Shown here one piece after another: positions 26,172 through 32,367 of a DNA stretch of 64,000 bases. A model generated the notes under the pieces. It saw nothing but the letters and a program-made list of their open reading frames with translations, was not told the origin of the DNA and searched no databases. Both the position numbers and the translations under genes were made by a program. Origin of the DNA: Microbacterium sulfonylureivorans (GTDB lineage Bacteria; Actinomycetota; Actinomycetes; Actinomycetales; Microbacteriaceae); NCBI RefSeq assembly GCF_003999995.1, contig NZ_RJAD01000002.1:1-64000 (forward strand), in the 5' to 3' direction. Positions within the stretch are counted from its first letter, which is position 1. Each line of letters opens with the position of its first letter.

Positions 26172-27086
26172 ATGACGGCGCCCGACAGCACACGACTCCC
26201 GGCCCTCGCGGCAGGAGCCGTGGATCGCGCCGCAGACGAGCGCGCGACACCGGGCCTGCTCGACTCCCTCCGAACGGATGCCGCTGCCCGCGTGCTCGTC
26301 CTCGCGGGCGACGCTGCACCGCTCGCCTCGCCGGACGAGCTGCAGTGGTTCGCACCCGACGCCGTGCCGGAGGGCGCCGAGTGGGCGTTCCTCGGCCGCG
26401 GCGACGACGGCGCCCCTCTGCTCGCAGCCGTCTTCGATACGCGCGACGACGAGGTCCTCGCCACGCCCGCAGGGTGGGCCGGACTCCGCGCGGTCGGCGG
26501 TGTCCTGCGTGCGGAAGACGCCGGCGCCTTCGTGGAGGCGCTGAGCCTCGGGCGCTGGCTGCTCGACGCGCCGTTCTGTCCCGCGTGCGGGGCCCTCACC
26601 CTGCTCGGCGATGCCGGCTGGTCCCGGCGATGCCCGTCCTGCGGCCGTCAGCACTTCCCCCGCACCGATCCGGCGGTGATCGTCGCGATCACGAGCGCGA
26701 GCGACCCCGACATCCTGCTGCTGGGCTCGAACGTCCTGTGGGGCGCCGACCGGTTCTCGTGCTTCGCCGGGTTCGTCGAAGCCGGCGAGTCGCTCGAATC
26801 CGCCGTGCGCAGGGAGGTGCAGGAGGAGTCCGGCATCGAGGTGGCCGTGGCCCGATACCGCGGGTCGCAGGCATGGCCGTACCCGCGTTCTCTCATGGTG
26901 GGCTTCCTGGCGACGGCGAAGGACGACGGCGCCGCGGAGGCCGACGGCGAGGAGATCGCCGCCGTGCGCTGGTTCACACGCGATGAGATCGGCGAGGGCC
27001 TCGCCGGCGAGAGCGATCTCGTGCTGCCCGGCCGCGCCTCGATCGCCCATCGGCTCATCAGCGACTGGCACGCGGGGGCAGCATGA
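26172..27086 (+). CDS. nudC: NAD+ diphosphatase (Nudix, RNA deNADding)
   Basis: 304 aa. A zinc ribbon is formed by Cys136, Cys139, Cys154 and Cys157 (CPACG and CPSCG). The Nudix box begins at Gly200 and contains the REVQEESG core, and the NADH-diphosphatase signature SQAWPYP is at 232-238, close to the SQPWPFPxS consensus. Family members cleave NAD(H) to NMN(H) plus AMP and remove NAD caps from RNA. The start ATG 26172 has a GGAG about 8 nt upstream. The stop overlaps the uvrD2 ATG by 4 bp (ATGA). The same nudC-uvrD2 neighbourhood occurs in mycobacteria. Confidence 0.92.
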   Translation: MTAPDSTRLPALAAGAVDRAADERATPGLLDSLRTDAAARVLVLAGDAAPLASPDELQWFAPDAVPEGAEWAFLGRGDDGAPLLAAVFDTRDDEVLATPAGWAGLRAVGGVLRAEDAGAFVEALSLGRWLLDAPFCPACGALTLLGDAGWSRRCPSCGRQHFPRTDPAVIVAITSASDPDILLLGSNVLWGADRFSCFAGFVEAGESLESAVRREVQEESGIEVAVARYRGSQAWPYPRSLMVGFLATAKDDGAAEADGEEIAAVRWFTRDEIGEGLAGESDLVLPGRASIAHRLISDWHAGAA

Positions 27087-28849
27087 CAGGGCGGGTGCTC
27101 GCGGGTCTCGACGAGCGGCAGCTCGAGGCCGTCCAGGCTCTCCGCGGCCCGGTCGCGGTGCTCGCAGGCGCCGGGACCGGCAAGACGCGGGTCATCACGC
27201 ACAGGATCGCGCACGGCGTCGACACCGGCGCCTACTCGCCGGGGCGGGTCATGGCGGTCACGTTCACCGCCAAGGCGGCCGGCGAGATGCGAGGACGCCT
27301 GCGCGCACTGGGCGTCGAGGGCGTCTCGGCGCGGACGTTCCACGCGGCGGCGCTCGCGCAGCTCAACTACTTCTGGCCGACGCTGGCCGGCGACACCGCG
27401 CCGGGAATCGTCGACAACAAGGTGCGGCTGCTCGCCCACGCGGCGGACGGCATCGGCTTGAGCCCCGACACTGCGACGCTGCGCGACGTCGCGAGCGAGA
27501 TCGAGTGGCGCAAGGTCTCGATGCTCGGCATCGATGCGTACGCCGCGGCCCGACCGAACGGAATCGGCCGGCTCGGGGTCGACCGGGTCGTCGCGCTCCA
27601 GCGGTCCTACGAGAAGCTGAAGGACGAACGGCGTCAACTCGACTTCGAGGACGTCCTGCTCGCGTGCGCCGGGATGCTCGAGGCCGAGCCCCACGTCGCC
27701 CGCGCGGTGCACGAGCAGTACCGCCACTTCACGGTCGACGAGTTCCAGGACGTCTCGCCGCTCCAGCATCGCCTGCTCGAGCTCTGGCTCGGCGATCGCC
27801 GCGACCTGTGCGTCGTGGGCGACGCGAGCCAGACGATCTACTCTTTCGCGGGCGCCGACGCGCGATTCCTGCTCGAGTTCGCGACGCGCCACGAAGAGGC
27901 GAAGGTCGTGCGCCTGGAGACGAATTACCGGTCGGATGCCGCGATCCTCGGCGTCGCCAACGAGCTCATGCGCGATCGGCCGGGAGCTCTTCATCTCGTC
28001 GCCGCTCCGCGGCACGAGTCCGCCGCCGAGCTCCCCACCGTCGCGGGGTTCGGCGACGACGAGGACGAGGCGCGAGGCGTCGCGGCGCGGATCTCGGCGC
28101 AGATCGCGTCGGGCGTCGATCCGCGTCGCATCGCCGTGCTGTATCGCGCGCACGCCCAGTCCGCCGAGCTCGTCCGCGCGCTCGCCGACGCCGGCATCGC
28201 CTCGACGGTGCTCGGCGGCCGGCGCTTCTTCGACCTGCCCGAGGTGCGGCAGGGGATCATGGCGCTCCGAGGCGCGTCCGTCGCCCCGATCGAGGGCGGA
28301 TTCGTCGACACGGTGCGCGATGTCCTGCGCTCGCTCGGGCTGACCGACGATCCGCCTCAGGCCGGCGGCGCGCTGCGCGAGGCGTGGGAGCTGCGGGCGG
28401 CACTGCTGCGGCTTGCCGAGGAGGCCCCGGCCGGAACCACGCTGCGCGAGTTCACCGACGAGCTCACCGCGCGTGCCAAGGTGCACGACGAGCCGGCGCT
28501 TCGGACCGTCACGCTCGCGACCATCCACGCGGCGAAGGGTCTCGAGTGGGACCACGTCCACCTCGTCGGACTGGCGGAGGGCCTCCTGCCGATCGGCTAT
28601 GCGACGACGTTCGAGCAGGTGGACGAGGAACGCCGCCTCGCCTACGTCGGCATCACGCGGGCCGCGCGAACGCTCTCGGTGACGTGGGCTCGAGGAGTGC
28701 GGGAGCGGCAGCCGTCGCGCTTCCTGCGAGAGATCGGCAACGGCACTCTTCGTGCGGTCGGTGCTTCCGCACGGTCCGGCGCAGCGAGCCGGCCCGCAGC
28801 GTCAGCGACCGGCTCCGGGTACGCATCGGGCGCGCCTCGCACTCGCTGA
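27083..28849 (+). CDS. uvrD2: UvrD2-type ATP-dependent DNA helicase
   Basis: 588-aa SF1A 3'-5' helicase. Motifs: Walker A GAGTGKT at 29-35, TVDEFQDVS, GDASQTIYSFAGAD, TIHAAKGLEWDHV and YVGITRAARTL. It lacks the HRDC domain and tetracysteine region that the about 700-aa mycobacterial UvrD2 carries after the helicase core, and ends in an Ala/Gly/Ser/Arg-rich tail. That tail is encoded in the 197 bp shared with the convergent E1-like gene, so part of it may exist only because of the overlap. Translationally coupled to nudC. Role: DNA repair or replication helicase; the C-terminal difference means partner binding may differ. Confidence 0.88.
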   Translation: MTGRVLAGLDERQLEAVQALRGPVAVLAGAGTGKTRVITHRIAHGVDTGAYSPGRVMAVTFTAKAAGEMRGRLRALGVEGVSARTFHAAALAQLNYFWPTLAGDTAPGIVDNKVRLLAHAADGIGLSPDTATLRDVASEIEWRKVSMLGIDAYAAARPNGIGRLGVDRVVALQRSYEKLKDERRQLDFEDVLLACAGMLEAEPHVARAVHEQYRHFTVDEFQDVSPLQHRLLELWLGDRRDLCVVGDASQTIYSFAGADARFLLEFATRHEEAKVVRLETNYRSDAAILGVANELMRDRPGALHLVAAPRHESAAELPTVAGFGDDEDEARGVAARISAQIASGVDPRRIAVLYRAHAQSAELVRALADAGIASTVLGGRRFFDLPEVRQGIMALRGASVAPIEGGFVDTVRDVLRSLGLTDDPPQAGGALREAWELRAALLRLAEEAPAGTTLREFTDELTARAKVHDEPALRTVTLATIHAAKGLEWDHVHLVGLAEGLLPIGYATTFEQVDEERRLAYVGITRAARTLSVTWARGVRERQPSRFLREIGNGTLRAVGASARSGAASRPAASATGSGYASGAPRTR

Positions 28850-29519
28850 GCAGTCGCGCCGCCACGAACCCCGCCTCCCAGACGATCGACGCGTCGGACT
28901 CGACCACGAGTCGGCCGAGCAGCTGCGCGGCGATCGTCGGCCACGCCGGGTCGGCCTCGCGGCGATGCGCCGCCAGGCACGACAGGCACGCGGACACCCC
29001 GGGCCGGACGCACGGACCGACCTCGGCCCCCGCCCCGGTGAGGACGACCGGGAGGTGCGGTCGGTCGTCGACCATGAGCGCGGAGGCGAACGACGGCGTC
29101 ACGAGGTGATGGGCGACGACGACGACGGCCGCGGCATCCGACACCGCACCTCCGGGAGGGTCGAACGGGTGCGCCGCCGCGACGTCGCACCCCGACGCGC
29201 TCAGGCCCGCGGCGACTGCCTCGAGCTGCGTGCGGGGGACCTCGCCGGCCGCCTGGACGATGACCCGACGCGGGGAGCGGGATGCTCTCTCGAAGACAGG
29301 GACGAGTTCGGCGACGAACTCGCTCGCCGCCCGTGCAGAGGCGCCGAGTGCGACGGCGAACGGCACCACCGCCTCATCCGGGATGCCTCGCTCGAGTTCG
29401 CGGACCACGCGCTGCTGCCACGCCGAAGGATCGTGCACCACGACGACCGGCTCGGCTCCGAACTGCAGGGTGGTCGCGGTGCGCCACAGCGGCGGATGGG
29501 CGGGGTCGATGCGGAGCAT
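28653..29519 (-). CDS. E1-like / TOMM cyclodehydratase-type protein (Rv3196-like), orphan
   Basis: 288 aa. The middle and C-terminal parts resemble the E1-ubiquitin-activating-like half of thiazole/oxazole (TOMM) cyclodehydratases: CLSCLAAHRREADPAW contributes Cys178 and Cys181, and the HEECRC motif adds Cys259 and Cys261, giving a plausible four-Cys zinc site. No YcaO partner or precursor peptide gene is in the window, so it is an orphan and may have another role. The start ATG 29519 is inferred from the conserved-looking MLRIDPAHPPLWR opening. The last 64 codons, including Cys259 and Cys261, overlap the uvrD2 3' end in the opposite direction. The gene is oriented like the zincin gene on its right. 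Confidence 0.72.
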   Translation of the reverse strand: MLRIDPAHPPLWRTATTLQFGAEPVVVVHDPSAWQQRVVRELERGIPDEAVVPFAVALGASARAASEFVAELVPVFERASRSPRRVIVQAAGEVPRTQLEAVAAGLSASGCDVAAAHPFDPPGGAVSDAAAVVVVAHHLVTPSFASALMVDDRPHLPVVLTGAGAEVGPCVRPGVSACLSCLAAHRREADPAWPTIAAQLLGRLVVESDASIVWEAGFVAARLLSECEARPMRTRSRSLTLRAGSLRRTVRKHRPHEECRCRSLAGSATAAAPALLEPTSPRAFARPA

Positions 29520-29630
29520 TCCCCGATTCTGGCGATCGTGCCGCCGGCAGCGTGCGGTATCCACAGGCGCTCCGGCCGTCGCCCGGCGCACCGCTGCCCT
29601 GGGGAGGAAGCGCCGTCGCGCGCTCGGCCG

Positions 29631-31025
29631 CTAGACCGGCCGGTGGTCGTCGGGCGAGCCCGTCTCGTCGTCGTCCGCATCTTCGCCGCTGCTCGGCGGG
29701 GTCTCGCCCGCGAGCAGCTTCGCCAGGGCGTCGTCGAACTCGTCGGGCGCCGGCTCCTCGCCGCGAGCACGGGCCTCGAGTCTGGCCACGAGAGCGGCGG
29801 GATCGTCGATGTCCTCCGCACCGGGCATGAGGTCGGGGTAGTCCCACAGCGCGTCACGTGCAGCCGGGCCGACGGCATCCGTCACCGCTCGCCACATCGC
29901 CGCGGCCTCGCGCATGCGACGCGGTCGCAGCTCGAGCCCGACGAGCGAACCCAGCGCGCGCTCCGCCGGTCCGCCCACGGCCCGCCGGCGACGGACGGCC
30001 TCGGCGATGCGATCGGCGGAGGGCAGACGCGACGTCGCCTGCTCGGTGACGACCTCGACCCAGCCCTCGATGGTCGCGAGGAGGTTCTCGAGGCGCGCGA
30101 GCGCGGCGTTCTGGGCCTCGGAGCGCGCGGGCAGGAGTGCCCCGCTCTCGAGCGCGCGCCGAAGCTCCTCGGGCTCGGAAGGATCGAAGCGCGAGGCGAG
30201 GTCCTCGAGGGCGTCGGTGTCGACGTGGACGCCGCGCGCGAAGTCGGTGACCTGGGAGATGACGTGCAGGCGCAGCCAGCGCGCGTGGCGGAAGAGGCGC
30301 GCGTGCGCGAGCTCGCGCGTCGCGACATACAGCGCGAGCTGGTCTTCGGGGACCTCGAGGTCACGGCCGAAGTCGGCGAAGTTCTGCGGCAGGATCGCGG
30401 CCTGCCCGTCGGGCATGATCGGGATCCCGACGTCGCCGCCGCTGACCACCTCCTTCGAGAGGTTGCCCACGACCTGGCCGAGCTGCGACGCGAACAGAGA
30501 GCCGCCGACCGTGCGCATCAGGCGTCCCGCGCCCTGTACGAGACCCTGCATGTCTTCGGGTGCCTGCTCGCTCAACGCGGCGGTCAGGGCATCCGCGATG
30601 CTCGTCGCGACCGGCTCGGCGAGCTGCTGCCACACGGGCAGCGTCGCCTCGACCCAGCCTCCGCGGGTGAGCGTCCGGGGCGGCTCCGCCAGCTCCGAGA
30701 TCGTCGTCGCCTCGCTGAGCCACAGGGTCGCGAGTGCGAAGGCCTGGTCGAGGTCGGTCCGCTGGCCCGACGTGACGCCGAGCCCGTCCTGGTTGGCGAT
30801 GTGCAGGGCCTGGCGCTGCGCCATCTCCCACGAGATGCCCTCGTCGGCCCCGCCGGCGAAGGCGCCCTGCAGATGCTGCATCACGTTCTGCAGCATCGCC
30901 GGATCGATGTTCATCCCCGACAGGGCGGAGAGCTGCTCGGGGTCGAGCTCTCCGGAGCCTCCGCCGAACAGCTGGCGGATCAGCTCCTGGAACTCTTCCT
31001 CGGGACTGCGGTCCTCGTCTGCCAC
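29631..31025 (-). CDS. Zincin-like (DUF2342) protein, zinc motif atypical
   Basis: 464 aa, mainly helical, with an acidic N-terminus containing FQELIRQLFGGG. It matches the actinobacterial zinc-dependent metalloprotease/DUF2342 family (Rv3195-like). At the place where a zincin helix would show HExxH, residues 237-241 read RELAH within YVATRELAHARLFRHARWL, so the first His ligand is replaced by Arg. Either this family binds zinc differently or it is not an active protease. It is divergent from the Lon-like PDZ protease gene, and the intergenic region of 126 bp must hold both promoters. Confidence 0.78.
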   Translation of the reverse strand: MADEDRSPEEEFQELIRQLFGGGSGELDPEQLSALSGMNIDPAMLQNVMQHLQGAFAGGADEGISWEMAQRQALHIANQDGLGVTSGQRTDLDQAFALATLWLSEATTISELAEPPRTLTRGGWVEATLPVWQQLAEPVATSIADALTAALSEQAPEDMQGLVQGAGRLMRTVGGSLFASQLGQVVGNLSKEVVSGGDVGIPIMPDGQAAILPQNFADFGRDLEVPEDQLALYVATRELAHARLFRHARWLRLHVISQVTDFARGVHVDTDALEDLASRFDPSEPEELRRALESGALLPARSEAQNAALARLENLLATIEGWVEVVTEQATSRLPSADRIAEAVRRRRAVGGPAERALGSLVGLELRPRRMREAAAMWRAVTDAVGPAARDALWDYPDLMPGAEDIDDPAALVARLEARARGEEPAPDEFDDALAKLLAGETPPSSGEDADDDETGSPDDHRPV

Positions 31026-31151
31026 TTCAGCCGCCTTTCAGCCGGTTCATGGGCGTCGCGTTCTACGCTAGTCGCAGCATCCATCGCACTCCCCGGCAGA
31101 GTCCCGAACGCCTTACGCCGGTCGCGAACGACCAGGCAGAGAGAGGTCCCC

Positions 31152-32276
31152 GTGGCCCTGTTCGACGAGAACGTCACGATCACGCCCGCTCCGCGGCGCC
31201 GTATGCCCCGCGGAGCGATGGTGGGCGTGTGGGCCCTCGCCGTCGCGCTCGTGGTTCTCCTCATCATCACCTTCCTGCCGACGTCGTACGTGATCCAGCG
31301 TCCGGGGCCGGTCTACAACACGCTGGGCACCGCGACCGGCGCCGACGGCGAGCAGGTCCCGCTCATCTCCGTCGAGGGTGCCGAGACCTTCCCCACGGAC
31401 GGCGCGCTCGATCTGCTCACCGTGCAGGTGGTCGGCAACCGCGAGCGCACGCCGTCGTGGTTCGAGCTCGCCCTGGCGTGGTTCGACCCGAGCAAGGCGG
31501 TCCTTCCGCTGGAGGCCGTCTTCCCGGAGGGCACGACGACGGAGGATCGCAACGCGGAGAGCGCCGCGATGATGGTCGACTCCCAGCAGGAGGCGACCGC
31601 AGCCGCGCTGACCGAGCTGGGCTACGACGTCGGGGCCCGCATCACCGTGCACTCGGTCATCGAGGACTCCGCGGCGGAGGGCGTGCTCGAGGAGGACGAC
31701 GTCATCGTCTCCGCGAACGGCACGCCGGTGACGGATGCCGCGACCCTTCGCGGGATCGTCAATGACGCCGAGGGAGCCCCCGTCGAGCTCCTCATCGAGC
31801 GCGACGGCGAGGAGCAGACCGTCTCGATCACCCCGAAGGAGACCGAGGTGGACGGCGAGAAGACGCTGCTCCTCGGTGTGAACCTGATGACGGACTACGA
31901 CTTCCCGATCGACGTGACAATCCAGCTGAACAACGTCGGCGGACCGAGTGCGGGCATGATGTTCGCCCTGGGCATCATCGACACGCTCACTCCCGACCAG
32001 CTCAACGGCGGGGAGAACGTCGCGGGCACCGGGACGATCGACGGCGACGGCGAGGTCGGTCCCATCGGCGGCATCCGCCAGAAGCTCTACGGGGCGAAGG
32101 ATGCCGGTGCCGACTGGTTCCTGGCGCCGGAGGCGAACTGCGACGAGGTCGTCGGCCACGTACCGGACGGTCTCCGGGTGTTCTCGGTCGAGACGCTCGA
32201 CGACGCGCTGGCGGTGCTCGACGCCGTCCGGGAGGACGGCGACCTCGACGCGCTCCCGACGTGCACGGCGAACTGA
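31152..32276 (+). CDS. Membrane-anchored Lon-like PDZ serine protease
   Basis: 374 aa. One N-terminal membrane helix (about 23-43) is followed by an external region, a PDZ domain (about 128-228, with EGVLEEDDVIVSANGTPV) and a C-terminal Lon-type protease domain with the Ser-Lys dyad Ser266 in GGPSAG and Lys311 in GGIRQKLYGAKDAG. The orientation puts PDZ and protease outside the membrane. The gene is homologous to Rv3194c. GTG 31152 has an AGAGAGG ribosome site upstream. Likely role: cleavage of envelope or membrane proteins; substrates unknown. The UPF0182 gene follows after 91 bp with its own promoter. Confidence 0.88.
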   Translation: MALFDENVTITPAPRRRMPRGAMVGVWALAVALVVLLIITFLPTSYVIQRPGPVYNTLGTATGADGEQVPLISVEGAETFPTDGALDLLTVQVVGNRERTPSWFELALAWFDPSKAVLPLEAVFPEGTTTEDRNAESAAMMVDSQQEATAAALTELGYDVGARITVHSVIEDSAAEGVLEEDDVIVSANGTPVTDAATLRGIVNDAEGAPVELLIERDGEEQTVSITPKETEVDGEKTLLLGVNLMTDYDFPIDVTIQLNNVGGPSAGMMFALGIIDTLTPDQLNGGENVAGTGTIDGDGEVGPIGGIRQKLYGAKDAGADWFLAPEANCDEVVGHVPDGLRVFSVETLDDALAVLDAVREDGDLDALPTCTAN

Positions 32277-32355
32277 CGACCCCGCGCATGCCGCGCGCCG
32301 GATATTCCAGGAGTACGCCCAGGGCGGACTCGGCTGAGGTCCAGAACCGCGCGCC

Positions 32356-32361
32356 TAGGAT
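32356..32361 (+). promoter_or_regulatory. -10 box of the UPF0182 gene, leaderless type
   Basis: TAGGAT ends 6 nt before the GTG at 32368. Confidence 0.6.
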
Positions 32362-32367
32362 GGGACG

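Noticed and set aside
28653..31025. A thiazole/oxazole-modified peptide gene cluster
   Set aside because: Only one E1-like protein is present. There is no YcaO, dehydrogenase, precursor or exporter, and the neighbours are conserved housekeeping genes.
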